Source: CBDFGS01 sp965247255 (GTDB lineage Bacteria; Chloroflexota; Dehalococcoidia; Lucifugimonadales; CAUZJF01). From it: a stretch of DNA of 64,000 bases. Under the pieces are notes generated by a model, which was not told the origin of the DNA, searched no databases, and saw only the letters and a list, made by a program, of their open reading frames with translations. The translations under genes and the position numbers were made by a program. This document shows positions 35,660 through 44,565 of this stretch, in pieces. The number at the start of each line of letters is the position of its first letter. The first letter of the stretch is position 1. The stretch is taken from the NCBI GenBank assembly GCA_965247255.1, contig CBDFGS010000009.1, positions 310,001-374,000 on the forward strand. The letters are read 5' to 3'.

Positions 35660-36457
35660 ATGGCAATGAGACTGGGAAAAATCGGCACACGGACTCTCGC
35701 GGGGGCGTTGGTCGTAACGGGGCCAACGGCGGCGGCCTGCGGGTCGAGCGGCCCGACATACGACCAGTGGGCCGAGACCGACGGCGCAGCCGGCCGGATA
35801 AACCTGGAGCAGGTCCAGAACGAGTTCAAGCTGGCGAAAAGCCCTACCGACTTCGAGACGCGCGTCAACAAGATCTACGAGGGCGACGGTCTCGTGCTGA
35901 TTCGCGCGAAGCAGGAGGCCGGCGGTCTGTCCCTTGAGGGCTGGGAGGACCTCAACGGTAACAACGAGATAGACGACGCGACGGACGACCAGCTCTTCGG
36001 TATCCTCGAACGGGACAAGCAGCACGAGATGAGGGGGTACGGTGCGAACTCATATTACCGCAGCGGCTTTGGCGCCGGCGACTTCCTGTTCACCTATATG
36101 CTCATCTCCGCGATATCTCCGCGGGGATACTACTACTCCACCCCGCGCGGCTACGCCGGCACCACGCTGCGGAGCCAGCGAAATCACTACCGGACCACCT
36201 CAGGTTACAACCGCCAGGTGGGCAGAAACACGTCGTATTTCAACCGTCAGAAAAGCTTTGCCGGCTCTCGCTATACGGACGCGGGGCGCAACCTCAGCAC
36301 CTCACGCCGCTCTTACCAGTCGACGCAGCGGTCCACGGGCGCATACAAGAGGAGCGGCTCAGGTGTCAGAAGCTCGTGGGGGTCCAGCCGGTCCAGCGGC
36401 GGGAGCTTCCGTGGTGGTGGAGGAGGCCAGTCCATCCTAGGGCGCCGGCGGGGCTGA
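35660..36457 (+). CDS. Predicted lipoprotein with Tyr/Ser/Arg/Gly-rich tail
   Basis: About 265 residues. A basic start and hydrophobic stretch end in the lipobox TAAAC, so Cys27 (counting from 35660) is the likely lipidation site. Residues 30-120 form an acidic domain (YDQWAETDGAAGRINLEQV, EGWEDLNGNNEIDDATDDQLF). From about residue 140 the sequence becomes low-complexity: many Tyr, Ser, Arg and Gly, ending SSGGSFRGGGGGQSILGRRRG in short repeats. The tail suggests surface adhesion or wall binding. The composition is reminiscent of DUF1190/YjfM-type lipoproteins, but I saw no firm match. Start 35660 follows AGGAG by ten bases. It lies 52 bases after the SecA-like gene. Confidence 0.7.
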   Translation: MAMRLGKIGTRTLAGALVVTGPTAAACGSSGPTYDQWAETDGAAGRINLEQVQNEFKLAKSPTDFETRVNKIYEGDGLVLIRAKQEAGGLSLEGWEDLNGNNEIDDATDDQLFGILERDKQHEMRGYGANSYYRSGFGAGDFLFTYMLISAISPRGYYYSTPRGYAGTTLRSQRNHYRTTSGYNRQVGRNTSYFNRQKSFAGSRYTDAGRNLSTSRRSYQSTQRSTGAYKRSGSGVRSSWGSSRSSGGSFRGGGGGQSILGRRRG

Positions 36458-36560
36458 GCGCTGTCAACTCCTTCGACAAACGTAGGTGTTGCGACGCAGT
36501 TGGTGGACCAGAGCGCCGACTGGCGTCATTTGAGTCTCCAAATGGTCCGAGAGTAGCGAC

Positions 36561-37205
36561 GTGAGCGACTTCTGGGTCCGGGATGGCGAGACTATGCTGT
36601 TCATAGGCGACAGCATCACCGACTGCGGCCGCCGCGGTGAACATGCGCCGCTGGGCAACGGGTATGTGCGCCTGTTCAGCGAGCTGGCAACCGCCCGGTT
36701 CCCGGAGCGAAGTGTCCATTACGTCAACATGGGCATCGGCGGCAATACGGTGGTCGATCTCCGGGAGCGGTGGCAGACGGACGTGCTCGACCAAGTGCCG
36801 GACAGGCTGTCGGTAAAGATCGGCATCAACGACCTGTCCCGTTACCTGGGGGGCAATGAGCGGGGCGTCGGGCCGGCGGCCTTCGAGGAGGCGTACGACC
36901 AGATTCTCAGTGTCACCTCACGCGAGGTGGGGTGCCCCGTAGTGCTCATCACCCCGTTTTTCCTGTCCACCGACCGCACCGGTAGCTCTCCGGAGAGCAA
37001 GCGGGTTGGGCTACTGCCCGAGTACATCGCCATTGTCGAGGCGATGAGCAAAAAGCACGATACGCGGTTCTTGAACGTCGACGACGTGTTCCGGGAGCAT
37101 CTCCGTTACCGCGATCCCTCGGAATTCGCGCTGGAGCCGGTGCATCCCCACCAGGCCGGTCATATGGTCATCACCAACGCCCTAATGGAGCTGTTGGCCT
37201 CCTGA
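36561..37205 (+). CDS. SGNH/GDSL hydrolase
   Basis: The 214-residue product has the SGNH blocks in order: nucleophile Ser in FIGDSITDCGRRG, Gly in NMGIGGNTVVDL, Asn in KIGINDLSRYL, and the C-terminal His in LEPVHPHQAGH. The block V Asp (DxxH) is Glu here (EPVH), so the Ser-His dyad probably works with an altered third residue. Family members deacylate lipids or deacetylate sugars. No signal peptide is seen. The GTG start follows the lipoprotein by about 100 bases, and the next gene starts 12 bases after its stop. Confidence 0.88.
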   Translation: MSDFWVRDGETMLFIGDSITDCGRRGEHAPLGNGYVRLFSELATARFPERSVHYVNMGIGGNTVVDLRERWQTDVLDQVPDRLSVKIGINDLSRYLGGNERGVGPAAFEEAYDQILSVTSREVGCPVVLITPFFLSTDRTGSSPESKRVGLLPEYIAIVEAMSKKHDTRFLNVDDVFREHLRYRDPSEFALEPVHPHQAGHMVITNALMELLAS

Positions 37206-37217
37206 CCGGGGGGCGTC

Positions 37218-38354
37218 GTGGACAAGTTCGCGAAGTACACCAAGCGGTCCGCGGGCGCCTACTCCGACTACCTTCCCCAGCGGTGGAGCCCCTCCCCGGG
37301 TGTCTCTATTCTCCTACAGGTCACCCTCGGGACCATGCCCCTGGACGAGGCCTTCACAGTCTACCTGCCCTCTGACTACGCGCGGCTGACTGCGGCTGAG
37401 TTCTTCGACATCGCTTTCTCCGACGGCGATGCGCAGCAGGCCAAAGTCCGTGAGCGCTTAGACCTCAAGGGCAATCCGGACCTGCCGGACATCTATGCTG
37501 GCCTCCTTGAAATCTTCGAAGGCTGGAGAGGCGGTCGGTACGCGCTCCGGTTCTTCACCAACAATGGCCCCGAGGTCGATCTCTCCCATCGCGTGGGCAG
37601 CTATCTGCGAATGCGCCACTCGAGGTCACGGCGCCCGTCGGAGCTAGTGGTGTGGGACCTTGTCGTCGAGCAACGTCCACGCTCATTGGATTACGCCGTG
37701 GAGCGCGGCTACGCAGAGAGCAGTGCGGCGTTACTCGGCTGGCTGCAGGAGCGATCTCTTCTTTACGCGGTAGGTGTGGGCGGCTACGAGGCGATGGCCC
37801 GGCCCGCCTCAGAGCGCCACGGAGCGCTCTGGTCGGCGGCCGAACGCCTTGTAGACGAGGGGCTCTTGCGAGCTTTCAGCGACCGCGGCGCGCTCGAGGT
37901 CACCGGTGAGGGAGACGATGCCCTGGCGGGGATGGCTGCGGAGGCCGAGTCTCACGCCGAGAGCTACGGCATATTCGAAGACGTGCTCTACGACTCCGAG
38001 TCGGGCGTGGTGGAGTTCGGCACGGGCCGCGGAGACGATCTCAGGGTCCAGGTCTACGCGGCGGAGGGCATAGACCCGCCTACGGCTGTTTTCTTGGTCA
38101 GCCTCTTTGGGCCTGAGCTGCAAGGACTATCCTCTGGGGGCGCGGAGTGGATCGCAGAGCAGCAGCACTTCGAGGACATCCTGGCCACGGTGCTCGATGA
38201 TCGTCTCCTGGGCGAGGCGGAGATCGAGCACGTCATCGAGAGCGGCCTCGCGCTCAAGGAGGAGCGGCAGGAGGAGTTCGAGCGCGGGCAGCGAGAAAAC
38301 AGGGTTATGGACAGGTCCACGAGGCCGGGTCCCTCAGCTAGCGACCCGGCCTAA
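37218..38354 (+). CDS. Hypothetical protein, 378 residues
   Basis: I do not recognise the family. The product is soluble and acidic. Residues 1-140 look like a mixed alpha/beta domain (VSILLQVTLGTMPLDEAFTV, YALRFFTNNGPEVDL), residues 160-240 are helical and could form a winged-helix-like region (WSAAERLVDEGLLRAFSDRGALEVTGEGDDAL), and the C-terminus is charged and helical. GTG start with GGGGGGC upstream. It is 12 bases after the SGNH gene, so the two are cotranscribed, and convergent with the DUF350 gene. Confidence 0.65.
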   Translation: MDKFAKYTKRSAGAYSDYLPQRWSPSPGVSILLQVTLGTMPLDEAFTVYLPSDYARLTAAEFFDIAFSDGDAQQAKVRERLDLKGNPDLPDIYAGLLEIFEGWRGGRYALRFFTNNGPEVDLSHRVGSYLRMRHSRSRRPSELVVWDLVVEQRPRSLDYAVERGYAESSAALLGWLQERSLLYAVGVGGYEAMARPASERHGALWSAAERLVDEGLLRAFSDRGALEVTGEGDDALAGMAAEAESHAESYGIFEDVLYDSESGVVEFGTGRGDDLRVQVYAAEGIDPPTAVFLVSLFGPELQGLSSGGAEWIAEQQHFEDILATVLDDRLLGEAEIEHVIESGLALKEERQEEFERGQRENRVMDRSTRPGPSASDPA

Positions 38355-38381
38355 CTTACACGAAAAGACAGCTACGAACGC

Positions 38382-39320
38382 TTACACCCCGAAGTAAAGG
38401 ACAAGGGCTGCGCTGATCACCACCGCGCCCTCGATGAAAGCTACTCCAAGGTTCCGGTCCACCGCAAGCTCGTCGGCGACCTTGGTCCCGGGTAGTAGCG
38501 CCACGTCGACCACCCAGCGAATCACATACAGCAGCACGAAGCCGAGCACGGCGAACGTGAGGAATGCGGCTATGCTCTCGCCCCAGCCCGTGAACTCCCC
38601 ATATACGGCCTTGAAGGTCACCACGGAAACCGCGCTCAGGTTGCCGGCGAGGGCAACTCCTACGGCGGTGTTGTTCTTCTCGATCTCGTCGTGGATGTCG
38701 AAGCTTGTGGTCAGCTCATAGAAGAGCGTATAGAGGATCAGGGCCACCATTCCAAGCCCGAAGAACACCACTGTCCTGAGCAGGTTCTCCCCCAGGCTCA
38801 CCTCCACGGTCCCAAGTTGCTCGGCTCCCGTCCCGGCCATGGAGGCGGCGATGACGAGGGACACGGCCACGTAGACGCCGAACTCCACGGCGCCCGATCC
38901 GGCGTTCTGTTCTTCCACGATCTCTTCGGCGGTATCGAACTTGAACAGGACGAACTTGTCCACAAGCCAGCGGGATATGTTCAGCACCACCATGCCGCCC
39001 AGCGCGAACAAGAACGCCTCCAGCACGTCCAACCAGTAGTCGCTCCCGAACTTCAGCGCGTCCTCGGCCCCACCGCCTACGGTCGGCGACGCTAGGGGGT
39101 GGTATATGACGGCCACGTAGATGATTATCACGCCCAGGTAATACCCCGTGATACTCAGCCCGAGGGCTACGTTGTTCTTCTTGCTAAGCTGATCACCGAT
39201 CTTGTAGGGCGTAAGGAAGTCCTGGAACAGCTTCGCGATCACAAGCACCACTATCCCGAGGGCGACGAAGATGAGCCCCTTCGGGAACAGTTCGAGCGTG
39301 TCTACGAATGCATCTACCAT
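38382..39320 (-). CDS. DUF350 integral membrane protein (tandem domains)
   Basis: The 312-residue product is nearly all membrane helices and has an internal duplication typical of DUF350 proteins. Each half has the pattern of a helix, a KNN or NNT turn before ALG/VGVAL, and a YxL or VIRW region (KKNNVALGLSITGYYLG and KNNTAVGVALAGNLSA). Function is unknown. The start has GGAGG six bases upstream. It is 28 bases downstream of the DUF4178 gene on the minus strand, so the two form an operon; these families are often neighbours. Confidence 0.88.
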   Translation of the reverse strand: MVDAFVDTLELFPKGLIFVALGIVVLVIAKLFQDFLTPYKIGDQLSKKNNVALGLSITGYYLGVIIIYVAVIYHPLASPTVGGGAEDALKFGSDYWLDVLEAFLFALGGMVVLNISRWLVDKFVLFKFDTAEEIVEEQNAGSGAVEFGVYVAVSLVIAASMAGTGAEQLGTVEVSLGENLLRTVVFFGLGMVALILYTLFYELTTSFDIHDEIEKNNTAVGVALAGNLSAVSVVTFKAVYGEFTGWGESIAAFLTFAVLGFVLLYVIRWVVDVALLPGTKVADELAVDRNLGVAFIEGAVVISAALVLYFGV

Positions 39321-39348
39321 CGAGCCCTCCGATTCAGCCTTCCGCGCG

Positions 39349-39924
39349 TCACTTCTTGTAAACCGCGATACTTTCCGGCGGGACCACTTCGCTCGCGTAG
39401 CCTTGGAACGGCGTATCCTCCCACTTGTCTATCGACAGCACCTTGTCCTCGTCTTCGCTGGCAAACTCCCAGATCCAGAACCTCTCCGCCGTGCCCGTCG
39501 TGTTTTCATAGAAGAACGCCTCGCCGCTGTTCTTGTAGTTGTACCGAGCGCCGTCGAAGTCCAGGTGATTGTCGAGAGAGTGCTCACTGTCCATTCGCGA
39601 GAGGTCGTCTTCGCTGACTCCCAGGGTCCCGAGCCCCATAGGTCGGGTTTCGGGCGCTGCAGTGACGAAAAGCTCGCCATCGTCGGACCAGTTGAGCACG
39701 ATCTTGTGTTCGCCGTCGGAGGCTATCACCTCGCGCCACTCGCTGTATGAGCTCTCGTACTTGTGGACCTTGTCTATAACGAAGTACGAGTCTTCATACT
39801 CTATCGAAAGCCCAGTAATGGTGAACACGTCCCCGGGCGCGGCGTCAATTATGCTCTCGCCGAGCGATTCGGATGCGGGCTTCGCCCGCTTCTTCTTGCC
39901 TCTTCCGAACAGCGATCTGACCAC
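39349..39924 (-). CDS. DUF4178 family protein
   Basis: The 191-residue product starts with a basic stretch (RGKKKRAKP) and then has the DUF4178 pattern: PGDVFTITGLSIEYEDSYFVIDKVHKYES, WREVIASDGEHKIVLNW, and a C-terminal FWIWEFASEDEDKVLSIDKWED. The family has no settled function and is often encoded beside DUF350 and ion channel genes. The start is GTG. It is the first gene of a two-gene minus-strand operon with DUF350. Confidence 0.82.
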   Translation of the reverse strand: MVRSLFGRGKKKRAKPASESLGESIIDAAPGDVFTITGLSIEYEDSYFVIDKVHKYESSYSEWREVIASDGEHKIVLNWSDDGELFVTAAPETRPMGLGTLGVSEDDLSRMDSEHSLDNHLDFDGARYNYKNSGEAFFYENTTGTAERFWIWEFASEDEDKVLSIDKWEDTPFQGYASEVVPPESIAVYKK

Positions 39925-40174
39925 ACTTCACCCGCCCATCAGCCGATGGCGAGTGCCATTGTAGTTTCGGGCCCTGACCGGGTCAACCGGTTGCCGGTGC
40001 TTATCAGGCTGGGTCTGCTACGATGTTGGTCCCATCGGTCCCCCGGCTTAAAGGGGTCTACCGCCCCTAATTCCAAAGCGACCCAGCTACGAGAATGGGA
40101 AGCTGTGACCTCGCGTGACAAGACGTTAGCCTCCGCTGGTCGGCTCGGATTCGACCCGGAGACAGGAGGCCCCC

Positions 40175-40840
40175 GTGAGCGAATACGTACTTAGGATGCT
40201 GGAGGACCGGCTTAGCCCCGGCGCGGAGACGGAGCCGCTGCCGGCTTACAACCGCGTGGTGTACGTGGCGGAAGGCGATGTCACGATTTCGGCCGGCGGG
40301 AAGCCACAGACCTTGCGGGCCGACAGCGGCTGGTTTGGCGCGGGCTCCAGCCGTCTGAAGGGCGGCGCCGGACCAGCCCGGGTATGGCGCTGGGAGCTCC
40401 TGGCCAGCCCTGCCGGGGACGACGGCCTCGCCATCGGTGGAGGAGTCGTGTCGACGGAGAAGCTGGCGGAAGAGATCACAATGGACCCCAAGGCTGCCCA
40501 TATGATGCGGCTCGACCGCGTCGACTTCGCCCTTGGCGGGATCGCCTACACACACATCCACTGGGGTCCGGGAATCCGCTGTCTGCTGCGCGGCGAGCTC
40601 GACGTTCAAGCGGCTCAACAGCAATGGCAAGTCAGGCCGGGCGAGACGTGGTTCGAGCGGGGGCCGGACCCGATCTACGCACAAGCGTCCACATCGGAGC
40701 TCACGAGCTTTGTGAGGGCCATGGTGCTGCCGAGGGCGCTGAAGGGCCAGACCTCGATTCGCTACGTCGATGAGAAGGACGCGGACAAGCCCAAGACTCA
40801 GAAATATACCCGGTACGTGGATGAGTTTATAGAGCTATGA
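40175..40840 (+). CDS. Cupin-fold protein (bicupin-like)
   Basis: The 221-residue product has two cupin-like halves. The first (YNRVVYVAEGDVTISAGGK) lacks metal ligands. The second has YTHIHWGPGIRCLLRGELDVQ and a following PGETWFERGPDPIYA, with His-x-His and a Glu in the right positions for a metal site. The GTG start is firmly supported by GGAGG at five bases. No enzymatic activity can be assigned. It stands alone, with the 3' end facing the small minus-strand gene. Confidence 0.75.
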   Translation: MSEYVLRMLEDRLSPGAETEPLPAYNRVVYVAEGDVTISAGGKPQTLRADSGWFGAGSSRLKGGAGPARVWRWELLASPAGDDGLAIGGGVVSTEKLAEEITMDPKAAHMMRLDRVDFALGGIAYTHIHWGPGIRCLLRGELDVQAAQQQWQVRPGETWFERGPDPIYAQASTSELTSFVRAMVLPRALKGQTSIRYVDEKDADKPKTQKYTRYVDEFIEL

Positions 40841-40918
40841 GCTCACCCGGGGCAGGAACGCCAGTGGCTCGGATGGCGTAGACCCGCTAGCAGGGACTAC
40901 AGCCCGTGGCTGATGCTC

Positions 40919-41176
40919 TCAGAGCTGCTCCGCCGAGTCCAGGTTGTGCAGGTACTTGTTCCCCTCCCCGACACCCTCCGTTATCACGACCTCGTGTACC
41001 TGTACCTCGGTGGACTCCACGTAGACGGTGACGCCGGTCGTCTCCACCATGATTCCGCTGATGGTCTTGAACTTCAGGCCTTCATCGATGGAGTCCATTT
41101 CGGAGAACTTCAATTCTTTACTCCCGTAGCTGCGGTGTTTGGCTTCGCGAAAGATTCTATCAGCAACGCTGCGCAT
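40919..41176 (-). CDS. Small hypothetical protein, about 85 residues
   Basis: The product from ATG 41176 is MRSVADRIFREAKHRS followed by a beta-rich body (FKTISGIMVETTGVTVYVE) and an acidic end. An upstream start at 41257 would add a Pro/Thr-rich tail that looks non-coding. The pattern of alternating hydrophobics suggests a real small beta protein, but I know no family. It faces the cupin gene and lies divergent to the sensor kinase gene. Confidence 0.5.
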   Translation of the reverse strand: MRSVADRIFREAKHRSYGSKELKFSEMDSIDEGLKFKTISGIMVETTGVTVYVESTEVQVHEVVITEGVGEGNKYLHNLDSAEQL

Positions 41177-41356
41177 GGTACAGGCTGCCGTTCCTGAACA
41201 CGTCCGCTGCCCTCTCACCGTCTGATGAGGGGAAGGCCCTTTGGAGTTGGGGGCCATCTCCGGAAGGGACCAACGTCTGGCTCGAAACTCCCCTATACTG
41301 GACGCAATCTGTAGCGACCCTCACGCTCACCACTCCTGATCGCGGACAGTCAGAAC

Positions 41357-42820
41357 GTGTCATCCGAACAGATTATCGACAGTTCGTTAGTGCTGATAAC
41401 AGGTGCGCTTGTCGCCTACCTGTGTTGGCGCGGCCTGACGGAACACCTGTTTGGCCAGAGAGGATACCTGCTCGTAACCACTGGCATTGGCCTCATTCTA
41501 ATGGGGCTGCTACTTGACCTCTCGGATGACTTCGACTTTTCGAGGCGATACGTCTACAACGGGCATGCCGTCTACGCGGACTACCTTAGGTGGTACGGTG
41601 GCTACGCGCTCGGGGGCTTGTTGATTCTTGTGGGATTCGCGCAGTGGGTCCCCATTATCGTAACCCTGAGAGATGTTGAGCGTGACTTAACACGCTCCAA
41701 CGAGGGCTTGCAGAAGGAGATCTCGGCCCGCGCCCGGACCGAGGCGGAGCTACAACGGATCAAGTCGGTAGTGGACGCCGCCACAGATTTTGTAGGCCTG
41801 GTCGACGCGGGTGATAGGCGATTCCTCTTCCTCAACCCTTCTGCCAGAAAGGCCATAGGTCTCGCTCCAGACAAGGACGTCACTGGGCTTGCCCTCAGCG
41901 AAGCTCATCCACCCCTGACGGTTTCTATCCTGTCGAACGAGGCGTTCCCGGCGGCGCTAAAGAGCGGTTCGTGGAGCGGCGAGGGGGCCTGGCTGAATAG
42001 AGATGGTAGCGAGACTCTCACCTCGATGATGGTCCTCTCGCACGTGGACGCGAGCGGCGAGGAGGTGTTTTTCTCAACTATCTCTCGCGATATCAGCGAC
42101 CTAAAACGTGCGGAGCGACTGTCTATTGAGCGCGCTACCGAGGCAGCGCGAGCGGAGGAGCTGCTGCGCTCCAAGGCGCGGATGATTCAAGCTGTAGAGT
42201 CGACGAGGAGGGAGATAGCCCACAGCCTCCACAGTTCGGTGCAGAGCAAGCTCATAGTTCTGATACACAGATTGAGCGAAGTCGCACAGGGGGATGCCAA
42301 GGAATCGGTTGAAGAGATAACTGAGGTCCGTAGGATCTTGAGTGAGGTCGCGGAGAAGGACCTGGACTTCCTTAGCCAGCAGCTATATCCGGCGATCCTT
42401 CGGCGAGGTCTCGTGCCTGCCCTGCAGTCACTCGGAGACCGATTCGAAACTGCCCTCACGATTCAATTCGACGTCGACGACCAACTGGCCGGCATGGAAA
42501 AGGCGGAGGCTGGGCTGATCCGGGAACCAGTAAGGCTTGCGGCGTACCGTATCTCTGAAAACGCCTTAACGAACGTCTTGAAGCACTCAGAGGCTAGCAC
42601 CGTGACCATCGGTTTAGAGCACTCATCAGTCGGGTTGTTGCGTCTCAGCATCGAGGATGACGGAGTAGGGTTCGCGGTCGATGCCACTCCGCCCGGCCAG
42701 GGACTGGCGGCCATGAGGGATTATGCCGAGTCTGTAGGGGGAGAGTGCGTCATCCGCAGCGACCCCGGCAACGGGACTCGAGTTGTGGCGAATCTGCCGG
42801 CCGAGGAAGCCGCAACGTAG
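41357..42820 (+). CDS. PAS-containing NarL-type membrane histidine kinase
   Basis: The 487-residue sensor has at least three membrane segments in residues 8-105, a coiled coil (RDVERDLTRSNEGLQKEISARARTEAEL), a PAS domain at about 130-245, a HisKA_3-type phosphoacceptor helix with RREIAHSLHSSVQ, and a HATPase domain (SENALTNVLKHSEAS, IEDDGVGF, GQGLAAMRDYAESVGG). HisKA_3 kinases pair with LuxR-type regulators. None is adjacent; the only LuxR-type gene in the window is at 58500-59211. A TATACT at 41291-41296 may be its -10. Confidence 0.9.
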   Translation: MSSEQIIDSSLVLITGALVAYLCWRGLTEHLFGQRGYLLVTTGIGLILMGLLLDLSDDFDFSRRYVYNGHAVYADYLRWYGGYALGGLLILVGFAQWVPIIVTLRDVERDLTRSNEGLQKEISARARTEAELQRIKSVVDAATDFVGLVDAGDRRFLFLNPSARKAIGLAPDKDVTGLALSEAHPPLTVSILSNEAFPAALKSGSWSGEGAWLNRDGSETLTSMMVLSHVDASGEEVFFSTISRDISDLKRAERLSIERATEAARAEELLRSKARMIQAVESTRREIAHSLHSSVQSKLIVLIHRLSEVAQGDAKESVEEITEVRRILSEVAEKDLDFLSQQLYPAILRRGLVPALQSLGDRFETALTIQFDVDDQLAGMEKAEAGLIREPVRLAAYRISENALTNVLKHSEASTVTIGLEHSSVGLLRLSIEDDGVGFAVDATPPGQGLAAMRDYAESVGGECVIRSDPGNGTRVVANLPAEEAAT

Positions 42821-42935
42821 AGGCCTTCGGACACCTCGGTGTCCTGTGCCACCACTTCCTGGGCGCCTGAGAAAACTGCCGCGCCCTCACCCGCCGCGTA
42901 TCGATTTCCCCCTTTGTTGTGTTACGATTTTCGCC

Positions 42936-44027
42936 ATGAGTAAGGGGCGCGTAATCGTAGCTATGAGTGGTGGCGTCGACTCGTCTGTCGCCGCGATGCT
43001 TCTGAAACAGCAGGGATACGATGTAGTCGGGGTCACCATGCGGCTCTGGACGACGGAGCGGGACGACCTGCCCGCGCTGAGCAAACGCTGCTGCTCCGTC
43101 GAGGACGTCGAAGACGCGCGTCGTGTCTGCCAGGCCATCGGCGTTCCGCACTACGTCCAGAACTTCGAAAAGCAGTTCCAGGAGCACGTGGTCGATTACT
43201 TCTGCCAGGAGTACGACCGCGGCCGCACCCCGCACCCGTGTCTCGCCTGCAACGATAAGATCAAGTTCGACTTCCTGCTTCGCCGGGCTATGTTTCTCGA
43301 GGCCGACTACATCGCTACCGGCCACTACGCGCGCATCCGGGCCAACGGGACGGGGCTCAAGCTGCTGAAGGGCGCGGACGCGTCGAAGGACCAGTCGTAC
43401 GTTCTCTTCACCCTGACGCAGAAAGAGCTGGGGCGCCTGCTTCTGCCAATCGGCGAGCACGCCAAACCGCGCATTCGAGCGATGGCCGCCGAAGCCGGCC
43501 TTCCAGTGGCCGACAAGCCCGACAGCCAGGAGATATGCTTCATCCCCGACGGCGACTATCGAAAGTTCGTTGGCGACAGGGCGCGGCCTCGGCCGGGTGA
43601 CATCGTGGATATGGCCGGCAAGACATTGGGGCGGCACCCCGGGATACACTTCTTCACGGTAGGCCAGCGCCGTGGACTGGGTCTGGATGGCAACACCGGA
43701 CACCCGATGTACGTAGTACGGATCGATCCTGAAACGAACGAAGTTGTGCTAGGGCCCGAGGAGCGGCTAAGCCGGACCGACCTGTGGGCGTCGAGGGTCA
43801 ACTTCATGGCGGGCTCTCCGCCGGCCGGCCCGGTGCCCGTCACGGCTAAGATCCGTTACAACGGGTCTGGGGCGATGGCAACCGTGACCCCCCGCGGGGA
43901 ATGGGCGGAGGTCAGCTTCGCGGAGCCGCAACGCGCCGTCACCCCGGGGCAGGCCGTCGTCTTCTACGATGGAGACGAGCTTGTTGGCGGCGGCATTATC
44001 GAGTTGGAGCCACCCTCCCGCAACTGA
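42936..44027 (+). CDS. mnmA: tRNA 2-thiouridylase
   Basis: MnmA thiolates U34 of Lys, Glu and Gln tRNAs, using sulfur from a sulfurtransferase relay. The 363-residue product begins MSKGRVIVAMSGGVDSSVAAML with the PP-loop SGGVDSS. It contains TPHPCLACNDKIKFDFLL (first catalytic Cys), GHYARI, SKDQSYVLFTL, KPDSQEICFIPDGDY (second Cys) and VGQRRGLG. ATG 42936 is used because the 51 codons upstream in frame do not resemble the family. It follows the kinase by 115 bases. Confidence 0.97.
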   Translation: MSKGRVIVAMSGGVDSSVAAMLLKQQGYDVVGVTMRLWTTERDDLPALSKRCCSVEDVEDARRVCQAIGVPHYVQNFEKQFQEHVVDYFCQEYDRGRTPHPCLACNDKIKFDFLLRRAMFLEADYIATGHYARIRANGTGLKLLKGADASKDQSYVLFTLTQKELGRLLLPIGEHAKPRIRAMAAEAGLPVADKPDSQEICFIPDGDYRKFVGDRARPRPGDIVDMAGKTLGRHPGIHFFTVGQRRGLGLDGNTGHPMYVVRIDPETNEVVLGPEERLSRTDLWASRVNFMAGSPPAGPVPVTAKIRYNGSGAMATVTPRGEWAEVSFAEPQRAVTPGQAVVFYDGDELVGGGIIELEPPSRN

Positions 44028-44046
44028 GGCCGTAAGGGGAGCGCGC

Positions 44047-44559
44047 TTGGACTTCAAAGATATTGTGGCCGGGGCACTGCAAGAATCTCTCGATGATCTA
44101 CGCAACGCCCTCGACGGCCTGACGGACGCAGAGAGGCGGTTCCAGCCGGCGCCGCACTCTAACCACATCGACTTCCTGGTCTGGCACCTGGCGCGTGTCG
44201 AGGACGACTGGGTGCACCGTTTCGCGCAGCGGGCCACAACAATGTGGCAGCAAGATGGTTGGTACCGCAAGCTGGGCTTGCCGGAAAAGGAGAGCGGATT
44301 CCGGTACACCCCGGAGCAGGCTGCCGCTCTGCCCTCGTTCGACTTCGGCGAGCTTATGGAGTACTACGCCGCCGTGCGCAGCGCTACGCTTGCGTATCTC
44401 AGCGCGTTGAAGCCCGAGCAGCTGGAGTTGTGCCCGCAGCCGGAGCGCCGCCCCGGCATGACAATCGCCCAGATGTGGGGCCACGTAATCGTAGAGGCGA
44501 GCCAGCACACGGGGCAGGTGGCCTACCTCAGGGGAGTGCAGCGCGGCGCCGGCCGGTAA
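44047..44559 (+). CDS. DinB-family protein
   Basis: About 170 residues forming a four-helix-bundle DinB-like domain. Metal-ligand candidates are the His in FLVWHLARVEDDW and the His pair in GHVIVEASQHTGQVAYLRG. DinB/YfiT-like proteins often act as thiol-dependent transferases or hydrolases with a divalent metal. A TTG start at 44047 is preferred because AAGGGGA lies six bases upstream; earlier in-frame starts lie inside mnmA. It is 19 bases after mnmA and six before rnhB, so all are probably one transcript. Confidence 0.85.
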   Translation: MDFKDIVAGALQESLDDLRNALDGLTDAERRFQPAPHSNHIDFLVWHLARVEDDWVHRFAQRATTMWQQDGWYRKLGLPEKESGFRYTPEQAAALPSFDFGELMEYYAAVRSATLAYLSALKPEQLELCPQPERRPGMTIAQMWGHVIVEASQHTGQVAYLRGVQRGAGR

Positions 44560-44565
44560 GGGAAC

